Source of the DNA: Saprospiraceae bacterium
Lineage (GTDB): Bacteria; Bacteroidota; Bacteroidia; Chitinophagales; Saprospiraceae
DNA: 62,156 nucleotides
Assembly: GCA_021739645.1 (NCBI GenBank)
Contig: JAIPBL010000030.1
Coordinates: 1-62,156, forward strand
Reading direction: 5' to 3'
A program made the translations under genes and the position numbers. Below, piece by piece: positions 1-8,897 of the stretch. The notes under the pieces were generated by a model. It saw only the letters and a list, made by a program, of their open reading frames with translations. It did not search any database and was not told the origin of the DNA. Each line of letters opens with the position of its first letter. Within the stretch, counting starts at the first letter, position 1.

Positions 1-69
1 TCGCCCAATTTATTGGGCTGACCGAAATAATTTTACAAAAAAACGGTCAGCCCAATAAATTGGGCGACC
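1..69. repeat. Nested palindromic repeat element, copy 1 (left edge cut by window start)
   Basis: Two arms (1-23 and 45-69) flank a spacer (24-44) that starts GAA and ends AAAC. Each arm folds on itself: GGTC, GCCCAAT, a 2-nt loop, ATTGGGC, one unpaired base, GACC. The arms are also reverse complements of each other, so a long single hairpin is the alternative fold. The element ends 9 nt before the ATG at 79. Other copies are at 11310-11391 and 62100-62156. Confidence 0.9.
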
Positions 70-78
70 ACAATCATC

Positions 79-276
79 ATGGCAAAAAAATCCAAACCCA
101 CCGAAAAAAAGCCCCCCAAAGTTCACGACGAACTCAAGGGCTTTGACATCAAAATCAACGCCTTTGGCGAACTCAGCTCGAACCTGAACATCGAGCGGCT
201 GAACCAGTTTTTGAACGAAAAAGTGGACGACATCAAGCTACGTGACCGCAAGGACGCCAAAGACGAGGAGGAGTGA
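79..276 (+). CDS. Small conserved Bacteroidota protein, unknown function
   Basis: 65 residues, very charged: a Lys/Pro-rich N-terminus (about residues 2-16), a central segment with FDIKINAFGELSS (about residues 22-34) and an acidic tail ending DEEE. No signal peptide or membrane segment, so probably cytosolic. The central segment resembles short hypothetical proteins that recur in this phylum; no function is known to me. The start is fixed by the ATG at 79, and the nested palindrome ends only 9 nt upstream, leaving no room for a normal ribosome binding site. The gene stands alone; the next coding region begins about 100 nt later. Confidence 0.75.
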   Translation: MAKKSKPTEKKPPKVHDELKGFDIKINAFGELSSNLNIERLNQFLNEKVDDIKLRDRKDAKDEEE

Positions 277-382
277 ACCCCTGACTTTTTACCCTAAACC
301 CAACTTTCCTTTGGTTCTTCCCGCTTTTTCGTGCAACCACTTTGCATATCTACTGTCACTTGTAACCGAAAACTAACTGAAT

Positions 383-940
383 TTGGACTACGGCAGCACC
401 CATCGGGACATCGTCGAGGACTGCATGAAGGGCAACCGGAAGGCGCAGTTCGAGCTTTACAGGCTGTACTCACAGGCGATGTACAACGTATGCCTCAGGA
501 TGGTGAACAACAGCCTCGATGCCGAGGATTTGCTGCAACAATCGTTCATTGACGTTTACTCAAAAATGGAAAGCTTCCGCTTCGAGTCCTCTATTGGGGC
601 TTGGATTAAGCGGGTTGTTGTCAACAATTGCATCAATTTTTTAAAGAAACGGAAGTTAAAAATTGAAACACTGGATGACCGCTTCCACCATGTGCCTGAC
701 CACGAACCAGCTAGCGAAACGCACCTGAACGTGAAGGCCATCAACGGTGCAATTTCCAGTTTACCGGACGGCTACCGGGTGGTTTTCAGCCTTTACACAA
801 TGGAGGGCTACGACCACAAGGAAATCGGCGAGATACTGGACATCACGGAGGCCACTTCAAAATCACAGTTCAGCCGAGCCAGGAAAAAACTCCGGGAACT
901 ATTGGAAGGGCAGCAGTTGGTAGTGGATGGCGGCCATTAA
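383..940 (+). CDS. RNA polymerase sigma factor, ECF (sigma-70 family)
   Basis: 185 residues. Region 2 is seen at about residues 15-85 (FELYRLYSQAMYNVCLRM, then AEDLLQQSFIDVYSK and SSIGAWIKRVVVNNCINFLKKR). Region 4 is at about 120-175 (SLPDGYRVVFSLYTMEGYDH, then EIGEILDITEATSKSQFSRA). These are the usual core-binding and -35-reading parts of an extracytoplasmic-function sigma factor. I chose the TTG at 383 because the reading MDYGSTHRDIVEDCMKGNR matches the normal N-terminus of the Bacteroidota family; the first ATG (425) would remove it, and a stop lies just upstream. It is followed 17 nt later by an anti-sigma-like membrane gene and a secreted DUF4097-like protein, the usual three-gene arrangement. 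Confidence 0.92.
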   Translation: MDYGSTHRDIVEDCMKGNRKAQFELYRLYSQAMYNVCLRMVNNSLDAEDLLQQSFIDVYSKMESFRFESSIGAWIKRVVVNNCINFLKKRKLKIETLDDRFHHVPDHEPASETHLNVKAINGAISSLPDGYRVVFSLYTMEGYDHKEIGEILDITEATSKSQFSRARKKLRELLEGQQLVVDGGH

Positions 941-957
941 AAATCGAAAAAAGAGAA

Positions 958-1506
958 ATGGATAATCTAGAAAAATTTATTCGGGAAAATAGGCCGGACT
1001 TTGACAGCGGGGTGCCAAGCCTCGATGTCTGGGCGAACCTCGACAGACACCTCGACCGCCAGCGGCCAAGTGCCAGGGTGGTTTGGATGAAGCGGCTGCG
1101 TGTGGCGGCTGCCGTGCTGGTGTTGGTGACTGCTGGTGGTTTTGGCGGTGCTTATTTGACCAATTCCTCCAAGTCGGTTGAGTCACTCGCTGATGTATCT
1201 CCGGAGCATGCTGAGATGGAACGCTACTTTAACACTCAGGTGGAAGAAAAACTGGCTAAGCTCGCCAGCTACAAACAGGATGGCATCGTGAAAGCTGACA
1301 TTCAAGAGCTGGACGAGACTTACAACCAACTGAAGCACGAACTTGAAAATGCCCCTGAAGGTGCTGAAGAAAAGATAGTGCAGGCCATGATTGAGACCTA
1401 TCAAACCAAGATAAATATTCTTGAACAGGTGCTGGAGAAAGTCGAAAAAGTTAACCCAACAAATCCTACAAACTTAAATTCAGCAAATAATGAAGTTAGT
1501 CTTTAA
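958..1506 (+). CDS. Anti-sigma-factor-like single-pass membrane protein
   Basis: 182 residues: a short cytosolic N-terminus (1-42, starting MDNLEKFIRENRPDFDSGVP), one membrane helix (about 48-68, VAAAVLVLVTAGGFGGAYL) and a long charged periplasmic part with coiled-coil character (about 80-165). This layout, directly downstream of an ECF sigma gene, fits a membrane anchor that holds the sigma factor; the N-terminal segment would be the sigma-binding part. No classical zinc-binding anti-sigma motif is visible. The last 17 nt overlap the next gene (start at 1490), so the two are probably translationally coupled. Role is inferred mainly from position and topology. Confidence 0.72.
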   Translation: MDNLEKFIRENRPDFDSGVPSLDVWANLDRHLDRQRPSARVVWMKRLRVAAAVLVLVTAGGFGGAYLTNSSKSVESLADVSPEHAEMERYFNTQVEEKLAKLASYKQDGIVKADIQELDETYNQLKHELENAPEGAEEKIVQAMIETYQTKINILEQVLEKVEKVNPTNPTNLNSANNEVSL

Positions 1507-2665
1507 AAATCAATCGTTTTGGGTAGCTGCCCTGTGCCTCGGCATATTGTTTTCCAGCTTCACGCCGGGTCCACGGGAAGGCAATCAACCCAGCCCACAA
1601 CAGGTACAGCCTGACCCCAATGGGCAGGATTACACCAAAACCATCAAGAAGGAATTCCCGCTGAACGCCAACGGCACTGTGAACCTCGTCAACAAATACG
1701 GTAAAATAGACGTGAAAACCTGGGACAAAAACCGGGCAAAAATAGACGTGACCATCGTCGTGAAAGCAGGCAGCGAATCGCAGGCGCAAACCGTGTTCGA
1801 CCGAATCCGTATCGACTTTTCCAACGATGACAGCTTCGTGAAGGCGGAGACGATCATTGAGTCGAACAAGAGTTCATGGTTCAATTTGGGGTACAACGAA
1901 CGCACCGAATTCCAAATCAACTACCAAGTCTATATGCCTGCCACCGCTGCGCTCGACCTGAGCAACAAGTACGGCGACGCAACGGTAGCTCCGCTAACGA
2001 GCAGGGTAAAAATGGACGTGAAGTACGGCAGTTTTCAACTGGATGGCGTAGGGGCGAACCTCACGCTTAACCTCGATTACGGCAATGGAACAGTAATGAA
2101 ATCGGGCGATGCAGCAGTAAACGTTTCATACAGCAAACTGAAATTCTATGATGTCCGCAACGTCAACCTAACCTCTAAATACTCAAAACTGACGGTAACG
2201 AACGGTGCAGATGTAAATGCCGAATCCCGTTACGACGAGTTCGACCTAGTGAAAGTGGCCCGTTTGGATTGCACCTCCAAATACGGCAACCTGACCGTAG
2301 GCAGTGCAGAAAGCATCAAGGCTACTGGGCAGTACACCGATTACAAGATTGACCAATTGAGGGACAACGGAGACTTCGACCTCATGTATGGCGGCCTCCG
2401 CATTGACCATGTTTCCAAGGGTTTTTCAAAAATCAATTTGGTTGGCAAATACGCTGATTTTAAAATCGGCGTGGAAGATGGAGCAAGTTACACACTGGAT
2501 GCCAACGCTAGCTTTGCCGGTATCGCCTACCCGACTGGGCTGGTGGTTACCTACGAAAAAGAAAAAGGAACTTCCCACGAAGTGAAAGGTCATGCAGGCA
2601 CCCAAAATGCCCGCAGTGCCATCCGGGCTAACCTGAACTATGGGGGATTGAAGGTAAAACAATAG
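1490..2665 (+). CDS. Secreted DUF4097-like beta-repeat protein
   Basis: 391 residues with an N-terminal signal peptide (WVAALCLGILFSSFTPG). From about residue 60 to the end it is built of repeats of roughly 20 residues centred on a Tyr-Gly or Tyr-X pair (NKYGKIDVKTW, SNKYGDATV, VKYGSFQL, LDYGNGTV, SKYGNLTV, LMYGGLRI, LNYGGLKV). This is typical of DUF4097/adhesin-type stacked beta-strand proteins in the Bacteroidota. It overlaps the anti-sigma-like gene by 17 nt and ends the sigma operon. It may be an envelope sensor or a target of the sigma factor, but the sequence does not show what it binds. Confidence 0.8.
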   Translation: MKLVFKNQSFWVAALCLGILFSSFTPGPREGNQPSPQQVQPDPNGQDYTKTIKKEFPLNANGTVNLVNKYGKIDVKTWDKNRAKIDVTIVVKAGSESQAQTVFDRIRIDFSNDDSFVKAETIIESNKSSWFNLGYNERTEFQINYQVYMPATAALDLSNKYGDATVAPLTSRVKMDVKYGSFQLDGVGANLTLNLDYGNGTVMKSGDAAVNVSYSKLKFYDVRNVNLTSKYSKLTVTNGADVNAESRYDEFDLVKVARLDCTSKYGNLTVGSAESIKATGQYTDYKIDQLRDNGDFDLMYGGLRIDHVSKGFSKINLVGKYADFKIGVEDGASYTLDANASFAGIAYPTGLVVTYEKEKGTSHEVKGHAGTQNARSAIRANLNYGGLKVKQ

Positions 2666-2729
2666 AAAAGCTTCGAACCAAGCATCGGAGCTAACCAAGC
2701 GATAATTTCATACTAATTCAGTTATTAAG

Positions 2730-2766
2730 AAGCCGCTCCTGGGAACAGGAGCGGCTTTCTTTTTTG
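2730..2766 (+). terminator. Rho-independent terminator of the sigma operon
   Basis: An 11-bp perfect stem, AAGCCGCTCCT with AGGAGCGGCTT, around a 6-nt loop, followed by a T-rich run (TTCTTTTTT). It lies 64 nt after the DUF4097-like stop codon. Confidence 0.92.
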
Positions 2767-2822
2767 AAAAAATGGCAAGGAAAAATTACCCCAAAGGCCA
2801 TCTAAACCCTAATTTTTTTCGT

Positions 2823-3464
2823 CTATAAAAACGGATTATTCTCCCGCTCAAAACCAATCGTGGTGGAAGGCCCGTGACCTGGGAACACCTTCACCTCATC
2901 TCCCAGCGGCAGCAGCTTGTTTTTGATGCTGGCAATAAGTGTATCGTGGTCGCCGCCGGGCAGGTCGGTGCGGCCAATACTGCCTTGGAAAAGCACGTCC
3001 CCGGCGATGAGCAGCCCATCTTCCTGGATGTAAAAAGAAAGGCTGGCAGGTGAGTGGCCGGGCGTCAGAATCGCCTCCAGTTTCGTGTTGCCGAAGGCAA
3101 TCACCTCCCCTTCTTCGATGAACCTGCCGGGCTTGGGCGATGGCTCGCCCATTGGTACGCCATAAAATTTGCTGACCTGTGGTACGGCCTCCAGCACGGG
3201 CAGTTCGTCCAGATGAATTTCCAGCTCCAGCCCCCAGGTTCGGTTAACGAAGGCATTGCCGAACACGTGGTCTAAGTGGCAGTGGGTATTCAGCAACCGA
3301 ACGGGTTTTAGGTTGTTTTCAAGAATAAAATTGTCCAGCTCGATGCGTTCATGCGCCTCGAAACAACCTGGGTCAATGATGACACACTCTTTTGTTTCAT
3401 CAAAAACAACGTAGGTGTTTTCCTGAAATGGATTGAAGGTGAAAATGACGATGGTGGCGGGCAT
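2823..3464 (-). CDS. MBL-fold metallo-hydrolase (glyoxalase II-like)
   Basis: 213 residues, the usual length for a single-domain MBL hydrolase. Metal ligands are all present: THCHLDH at about 60-66, GHSP with His137, the bridging Asp156 in IAGDVLF, and His197 in FPGHGP. The N-terminal strand pattern (FTFNPFQENTYVVFDE) is that of the YcbL/glyoxalase II-like group, which hydrolyse thioesters of glutathione or other thiols. It has no C-terminal glyoxalase II substrate-binding domain, so the substrate is uncertain. Monocistronic. Its leader carries the 22-nt element at 3496-3517. Confidence 0.88.
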   Translation of the reverse strand: MPATIVIFTFNPFQENTYVVFDETKECVIIDPGCFEAHERIELDNFILENNLKPVRLLNTHCHLDHVFGNAFVNRTWGLELEIHLDELPVLEAVPQVSKFYGVPMGEPSPKPGRFIEEGEVIAFGNTKLEAILTPGHSPASLSFYIQEDGLLIAGDVLFQGSIGRTDLPGGDHDTLIASIKNKLLPLGDEVKVFPGHGPSTTIGFERENNPFL

Positions 3465-3495
3465 ATCTTTGAAGGAAAATTGAGTGAAACGAAAT

Positions 3496-3537
3496 CCCGT
3501 ACCGAAGGTCGGGAAGGAAAAAGGAAAAAGGAAAAAA
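3496..3537 (-). repeat. Composite leader repeat (polypyrimidine tract plus hairpin core), copy A
   Basis: On the coding strand of the MBL gene this reads as a CCTTTTT tract followed by a 22-nt core (3496-3517) containing CCCGACC-TTC-GGT-ACGGG, a small hairpin. The same 22 nt occur at 18658-18679 in front of an unrelated gene, in the same orientation relative to the gene (31 nt before the ATG here, 26 nt there). The rest of the 417-nt gap between 3465 and 3881 is AT-rich and shows no other clear feature except the tract at 3843-3880. Confidence 0.85.
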
Positions 3538-3842
3538 TTGCGTGGAATGCTATTTGGTAATGATGGCAGTGCAACTCATTCAATTTTGCTTTACCTAAAT
3601 TTTTGAAGATACTTTATTGCGAAGCAACAGGTTTTTGTCTGCTGACTATCTTAAATTGCCTTTTTTATTGAAATCAGCGGCGAAGATAGTAATTTAGGGT
3701 AGGCGTTTGAAGGGTTCGCTTGGTTTGATTTCATTGAAACATCGTCAGATACTGACCGACAGGTGAGCTTTGTTTGACTTTTTTTCAAAAAAGCACATGC
3801 CAACGCCGAAGACTGCGTTTATTCAACAGGGCTGTGCTGCCC

Positions 3843-3880
3843 TACTTTTTACTTTCGACTTTGTACTTTTTACTTGTCAA
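3843..3880 (+). repeat. ACTTTTTACTTT word tract abutting a start codon
   Basis: Repeats of TACTTTTTACTTT and CGACTTTGTACTTTTT run up to 1 nt before the ATG at 3882. An upstream TTG-started frame (from 3774) reads through this tract and is rejected, because the true signal peptide begins at 3882. Confidence 0.7.
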
Positions 3881-3881
3881 C

Positions 3882-6800
3882 ATGCGAATAATTTACCCAC
3901 TTCTCCTCCTTCTGGCAACGGCCTCGGTGGCCTATGGCCAAACCACGCAAACCGAGTTTGGCAAAAACCGGGTGCAATTCAACAACGACTTCGCTGAATG
4001 GTCGCAGTACGAGAGCCGCAATTTTATCACCTATTGGTACGGCGAAGGTCGCCTCGTAGGGCAGGCAGTGGTACAGATGGCTGAGTACGATTTCTTTGAA
4101 ATTCAGGGCATCTTGGAGCATCGGATGAACGACAAAATCGAAATCATCGTCTATACCGACCTCACGGACCTGAAGCAGAGCAACATCGGCAGCGAAGAAG
4201 CCTTCGTGAACTCTGGTGGCCAGACGAAAATCGTGGGCAACAAAATGTTCGTGTATTTCAACGGCGACCACAACGACCTGCGCAGGCAGGTGCGGGAAGG
4301 CGTTGCCTCCGTTTACCTGAACGCCATGCTCTTTGGCTCCAATCTCCAAGAAATCGTGCAGAACGCCGTGATGATGAACCTGCCGGAATGGTTCAAGGAC
4401 GGCCTCATCTCCTACGTTGGTGAGGAGTGGAGCACGGAACTCGACAACCAATTGCGGGATGTGTTTCTTTCGGGCAAATATGAAGACTTCGAGGCGATGG
4501 CGGATGCACACCCAAAGCTGACTGGCCATGCACTCTGGTATTATATCAACCAGCACTATGGCCACTCCACGGTGTCCAACTTGTTGTACCTCACCCGCAT
4601 CAACCGCAGCATCGAGAGCGGTTTTTTATACGTGTTGGGCAATACCTATTTCAATACGACCAAAGGTTGGTACAGCTTTTTTCAAAAACGCTACGAGGCC
4701 GAGGCGAAGGAATTTGGCCGACCAACCGGAAAGGAAATTGTCATCAAAAATAAGAGAAAACTGCCCATCAACCAGTTGAAAATTAGTCCAGATGGCCTCA
4801 AAATCGCCTATGTCAGCAACGAAATTGGCAAAGCATGTGTCTGGATTCAAGACCTTAACACTGGCGACCGCAAGCTGATTTTTAAAAGCGGCTCCCGCAA
4901 TGCCATCCAAGCCACCGACTACAACTACCCGCTGCTCTCCTGGAGCCCGACAAACCAGGAACTGGCCGTGATGTACGAAAAGCGTGACATCGTTAAGTTG
5001 TTGAGGTACAATGTGTTAACCAAGGAAAAAACCACCGACCTCATGTCCACACAGTTCCAGCGGATTTACAGCATGGATTATGTGGGGCCAAACGACCTCG
5101 TGCTATCCGCAGCGGTGCGGGGACAGTCTGACTTGTTTCTCTATTTTACCCTAAACCGGCAGGCGCAGCGCCTGACCACGGACGTTTGGGATGACCTCGA
5201 CGCCAGCTACGTGCAGGTGCGGGGCCAGCGGGGCATCCTCTTCGCCTCCAACCGGCCCGATTCCCTCAACTCCATCGTCCTACTCGACTCGGTGCTGCCC
5301 ATCCAGAATTTTGATATTTTTTACCTGAACCTCGATTCCATCGGGTTCACGAGTAAAGGCGAATTGGTACAGGTGACACATACGCCGCACGCCAACGAGC
5401 GCCAGCCTGTGGCAATTGACTCCACATGGTTTGGTTTTGTTTCGGATGAAACGGGCGTGTACAACCGGAAAACGGGTTACCTCGAAGACTATATTCACCA
5501 TTTCGACAACATCATCCGGTTCAGAGACGGCACTGAGATGCGCCTCCACGCCGATTCCCTCATCACCAACGTGCTCGACAGCGTGGCGATGTCCCAGGTG
5601 GATTCCGTCTGGACGGACACCATCGTTAAACAGCGGGCGGTGAACCATTTCACCTCCAACTACGACCGCAACATTTTGGAACAAAGCAAGGCTCGACGTT
5701 CAAACCGCTATGTTGAAATGCTTTACCGGGAAGGGGGGCTTCATGTTTTTTTGGATGAAATGATGCCCGACACTGTAGTTAACCCCAGCATTAGCAGCCA
5801 CCAAAAACAGCGAGTGCAGGTAGTGGAGAGTCCGGCACCTTCCAAGTCAGACCCCCCAAGGAAAACCGTGCTGGATAAAGTCGGTACCGAGCCGATTGAC
5901 GTTTCCAAATTGCCGAAGGAAAAACAGGACACGGGCAAGATTGACCTCGACAACTACCTGTTCCAGAGCGAGTTTGACGACGCCGAAGTGCCGACTCGCA
6001 CCACGCCTACCCCGAAAAAAGAGACTGAACAACCGAGCGTTTCGCCGGAAAAGGTGCAGCCGTTGGTCTATATTTCGGACCAGCAAGCCGATGGCCTCCG
6101 GCAAAAATTACAGGAATTCCGGCCCAGCCGAATCATCCCGTACCGTCTCAAATTTCGCACCGACTACGTGACCACGCAGCTCGACAACGGCGTGCTGTTC
6201 GATGGGTTGAACTCCTACTCCGGTGTGCCACAGGATTTTGGCTACCCGCCACCGGGCATCCTGCTCAAGGGTAATTTCAAAGACCTGCTCGAAGACTACG
6301 AGTTCGAAGGCGGGGTCCGGGTGCCCACTTCCTTCAATGGAGCGGAGTATTTCCTTATTTACAACGATAAAAAGAAACGGCTCGACAAACGCTACGCCGT
6401 TTACTACCGCCGTTTGCGCTTTACGCTTGACAACACACCGCCGCCCATCAAGTACGACAACCGTATTTTCCTGACGCAATACCAACTGCGCTATCCGCTC
6501 GACGTGTTCACCAGCCTACGGGCCACGGCCACGCTGCGCTTTGACAACTCCACGATGCTTGCCTCAGATGCACCTACGCTGCAAACACCGAACTTGGAGG
6601 AACAGCGCATTGGCATCAAAGCTGAATATGTCTTCGACAACACCCTCGACATTGCGCTGAATGTGAAGAACGGCACTCGATACAAGGTGTTTGGGGAAAT
6701 GATAAAAGGCCTGCAGGTGGACTTGGGAGAGAACCCCCAATTTAAGGTGAATGATGGGTTCATGACTGTGGTTGGCGCCGACTTCCGGCACTACCAGCGG

Positions 6801-7361
6801 GTTCTGAAATGGTCAGTACTGGCAGGCAGGGTGGCAGGCGCTACCTCGTTTGGTCAACAAAAAATACTGTACATGCTTGGCGGCACGGATAACTGGCTTT
6901 TTCCGCAGTTTGACGATCAAATCCCACTGCCAGCAGGCGACGATTTTGCCTACCGTACCATTGCTACCAGTGCTCGTGGGTTCAAACTTAATTCCCGCAA
7001 CGGCAACTCCTACGCCATCTTCAACGCCGAATTCCGGATGCCTGTTTTCCGTTATCTTTTCCCCAGAAAACAGTCCAACTTCGTCCGAAATTTTCAGGTT
7101 ATCGGCTTCTTCGATATGGGCTCGGCCTGGGAGGGCTTCAATCCGTTCAACGAACAAAGCCCGCTGAACACTTGGGAGGGCAAAGGCAACAACGTGAGCA
7201 TCAAGGTCAACTACTTCCGTGACCCCATCATCTTCGGCTACGGCACGGGCATTCGAACCCTGCTCTTCGGCTACATGATCCGCCTCGATTACGCTTGGGG
7301 CGTGGAGACGAGGGTGGTACAGGAACCACGGCTGCATTTTTCCATTGGAATGGATTTTTAA
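3882..7361 (+). CDS. Large surface protein: peptidase-MA-like, WD40/TolB-type propeller and BamA-like barrel
   Basis: 1159 residues from the ATG at 3882, which opens a signal peptide (MRIIYPLLLLLATASVAYGQ). Part 1 (about 30-300) resembles a peptidase MA-like gluzincin region, with LPEWFKDGLISYVGEEW as the second metal-site motif, but I see no intact HExxH. Part 2 (about 300-560) has propeller-type repeats (LKISPDGLKIAYVSNE, LSWSPTNQELAVMYEK, LFASNRPDS). Part 3 is a Pro/Lys-rich linker (about 640-740). Part 4 (about 780-1159) has alternating aromatic strands and ends in LHFSIGMDF, like an outer-membrane barrel ending in Phe. It is probably an outer-membrane protein with a periplasmic propeller. 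Large proteins of this design are common and mostly uncharacterised in the phylum. Confidence 0.78.
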   Translation: MRIIYPLLLLLATASVAYGQTTQTEFGKNRVQFNNDFAEWSQYESRNFITYWYGEGRLVGQAVVQMAEYDFFEIQGILEHRMNDKIEIIVYTDLTDLKQSNIGSEEAFVNSGGQTKIVGNKMFVYFNGDHNDLRRQVREGVASVYLNAMLFGSNLQEIVQNAVMMNLPEWFKDGLISYVGEEWSTELDNQLRDVFLSGKYEDFEAMADAHPKLTGHALWYYINQHYGHSTVSNLLYLTRINRSIESGFLYVLGNTYFNTTKGWYSFFQKRYEAEAKEFGRPTGKEIVIKNKRKLPINQLKISPDGLKIAYVSNEIGKACVWIQDLNTGDRKLIFKSGSRNAIQATDYNYPLLSWSPTNQELAVMYEKRDIVKLLRYNVLTKEKTTDLMSTQFQRIYSMDYVGPNDLVLSAAVRGQSDLFLYFTLNRQAQRLTTDVWDDLDASYVQVRGQRGILFASNRPDSLNSIVLLDSVLPIQNFDIFYLNLDSIGFTSKGELVQVTHTPHANERQPVAIDSTWFGFVSDETGVYNRKTGYLEDYIHHFDNIIRFRDGTEMRLHADSLITNVLDSVAMSQVDSVWTDTIVKQRAVNHFTSNYDRNILEQSKARRSNRYVEMLYREGGLHVFLDEMMPDTVVNPSISSHQKQRVQVVESPAPSKSDPPRKTVLDKVGTEPIDVSKLPKEKQDTGKIDLDNYLFQSEFDDAEVPTRTTPTPKKETEQPSVSPEKVQPLVYISDQQADGLRQKLQEFRPSRIIPYRLKFRTDYVTTQLDNGVLFDGLNSYSGVPQDFGYPPPGILLKGNFKDLLEDYEFEGGVRVPTSFNGAEYFLIYNDKKKRLDKRYAVYYRRLRFTLDNTPPPIKYDNRIFLTQYQLRYPLDVFTSLRATATLRFDNSTMLASDAPTLQTPNLEEQRIGIKAEYVFDNTLDIALNVKNGTRYKVFGEMIKGLQVDLGENPQFKVNDGFMTVVGADFRHYQRVLKWSVLAGRVAGATSFGQQKILYMLGGTDNWLFPQFDDQIPLPAGDDFAYRTIATSARGFKLNSRNGNSYAIFNAEFRMPVFRYLFPRKQSNFVRNFQVIGFFDMGSAWEGFNPFNEQSPLNTWEGKGNNVSIKVNYFRDPIIFGYGTGIRTLLFGYMIRLDYAWGVETRVVQEPRLHFSIGMDF

Positions 7362-7373
7362 AGAATACCCAAA

Positions 7374-7412
7374 GCTGTCACTGGGCAATGACCTAAACTG
7401 TCCAGCGACAGC
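7374..7412 (+). terminator. Stem-loop after the large surface protein gene
   Basis: GCTGTC-a-CTGG pairs with CCAG-c-GACAGC around a 17-nt loop, 13 nt after the stop codon. The T-run is weak, so this may be a stability hairpin rather than a strong terminator. Confidence 0.5.
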
Positions 7413-7517
7413 CTTATTATTCACCGCTTCCTTCTTCTGAGCTTCGCAAGCGTTTATCCATAAAAATACAGGCCGTTTTACAAAAATTCCTACCTTTCAC
7501 CTACATTTTGGGAGGGG

Positions 7518-7605
7518 TTAGAAAATAGACTTTAGACTACTAGATGGGGGATAAAATTCATCGGATAAGCAGTCTAACGTCTAATGTCTTCAGTCTAAAT
7601 TCTAA
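7518..7605. repeat. Inverted word repeat (TTAGACT / AGTCTAA) upstream of a start codon
   Basis: Left half 7518-7546 contains TAGACTTTAGACTACTAGA; right half 7571-7605 contains AGTCTAACGTCTAATG and CAGTCTAAATTCTAA. The halves can pair. The right half ends 12 nt before the ATG at 7618, separated by an A-run. Confidence 0.65.
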
Positions 7606-7617
7606 AAAAAAAACATC

Positions 7618-8802
7618 ATGGCATTCTTCAACGATTTGAAAAAAATCTTCTTTGGTGCAAAATCCGTCACCAAGTCCGCTACCGGGAAAGCCGTGGACGC
7701 CACCAAGGAAGTAGGCGCTGACCTTTGGGACAAAGTGCAGGACACTGCCACTGACCTCGGAAAAACCGTGGCCGAAAAAGCCGATCAGGCAATGGACAAG
7801 GCCGCTGATTTGGCTGAAACTGCCAAAGAGAAAGCCGCTGACTTCGTCAATGACCTGACGGAAGATGCCCCCGCCCCCGTCGAGAAACCCGACACCGACG
7901 ACGTGATGGACGCCATCATTGCCGAACGGGAGGCTGTTTCACCAACACCAGCCCCACCAGTAGTTGAGGCAGAAGAAACCCTCGAACTTCCCCCCCTCAA
8001 AGTCGCAGCCGATGCACCCAAGCTCATCGACGACGGCGACCCCACCAATGACCACGACGAACCTGACTTCCTTTCTTCATTGAAAAACACCGCCACCGTT
8101 ACTGGTACAGCCGTGATGGACAAAGGCGGCGAGGCGTTGGACAAAGCGGGTGACTTCGCCAGCGAGGTCGGAAAAAAAGTGATGGACACGGGCAGCAAAC
8201 TCACCGATAAGTTCGGTGAAACGGCCGAGGACGTAGGCGAAGCCATTTTTGAAAAAGGTGGCGAAGCCCTCGACAAAGCAGGCGACTTCGCCAGCAAAGT
8301 GGGCGAAAAAGTGCTAGAAACAGGCGGCAAGCTCACCGATAAATTTGGTGAAACGGCTGAAAATGTGGGTGAGGCCATCTTCGAAAAAGGTGGTGAAGCT
8401 CTTGACCGTGCGAAAGACCTTGCTGCTGGCATTGGTTCCAAAATATTGGCTGCCAAGGACGACCTCATGGCCAAGGCTCAAGCCGAAGCTGAAAAATCGG
8501 GTGAGACCACCAGCAGCCTGATTGACAAGGCCAAGGAACTGAACCAAAAACTGGAGGATAAAATCAGTGGGAACAATACCAAATTTGCCGATACAACGCT
8601 CAACACCGGCGGCAGTGAATTTGCCAAACACGACAGTTTTTGGGAAAAAGCCGAGCGTTTTGCCAAGGGCGACCACCACATGAAAGGCGATGACCACCTA
8701 GAGCTAGGCGAACTGAAAATTACGGAAAATAAAGACACTCCATCGGAGAGCAAGGACAAAAAGACAGACGACTTGATTGACGATGCGATAGTGGAAAGCT
8801 AG
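7618..8802 (+). CDS. LEA-like amphipathic helical repeat protein
   Basis: 394 residues, mostly Ala/Lys/Glu/Asp, predicted to be almost wholly helical. The N-terminal part (1-85) has short LEA/YtxH-type 11-mers (KAVDATKEVG, KAADLAETAKEKA). A Pro-rich acidic linker follows (about 86-145). Residues from about 167 hold two copies of a 44-residue unit, EKGGEALDKAGDFASKVG followed by LTDKFGETAE-VGEAIF, and a diverged third copy. The C-terminus is acidic. No signal peptide or membrane helix. Such proteins are associated with desiccation or envelope stress in other bacteria; that role is inference here. The ATG at 7618 is the only sensible start. Confidence 0.75.
   Translation: MAFFNDLKKIFFGAKSVTKSATGKAVDATKEVGADLWDKVQDTATDLGKTVAEKADQAMDKAADLAETAKEKAADFVNDLTEDAPAPVEKPDTDDVMDAIIAEREAVSPTPAPPVVEAEETLELPPLKVAADAPKLIDDGDPTNDHDEPDFLSSLKNTATVTGTAVMDKGGEALDKAGDFASEVGKKVMDTGSKLTDKFGETAEDVGEAIFEKGGEALDKAGDFASKVGEKVLETGGKLTDKFGETAENVGEAIFEKGGEALDRAKDLAAGIGSKILAAKDDLMAKAQAEAEKSGETTSSLIDKAKELNQKLEDKISGNNTKFADTTLNTGGSEFAKHDSFWEKAERFAKGDHHMKGDDHLELGELKITENKDTPSESKDKKTDDLIDDAIVES
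8118..8447 (+). repeat. In-gene 132-nt tandem repeats (44 codons)
   Basis: Units begin at 8118, 8250 and 8382, exactly 132 nt apart. The first two encode nearly the same 44 residues, while the third diverges after about 20 residues. The copies differ at many third positions, so the duplication is not recent. Confidence 0.85.
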
Positions 8803-8804
8803 GT

Positions 8805-8896
8805 GAATTTACGATTTACGATTTTGGATTTACGATTGGGGGCGTCGAATTGACCAGAGGCTCAATCGTAAATCGTAAATCCAAAATCGTAAATCC
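8805..8896. repeat. TTTACGATT word inverted repeat filling a convergent gap
   Basis: Left arm 8805-8840 and right arm 8861-8896 are made of TTTACGATT and its complement AATCGTAAA and are near-perfect reverse complements, with a 20-nt loop. The element occupies the whole space between the stop codons at 8802 and 8898. The same words occur at 40624-40684. Confidence 0.9.
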
Positions 8897-8897
8897 A

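Noticed and set aside
3774-3881. Upstream TTG start that would lengthen the large surface protein by 36 residues
   Set aside because: It would translate the TACTTTTTACTTT word tract and bury the signal peptide that begins at 3882.
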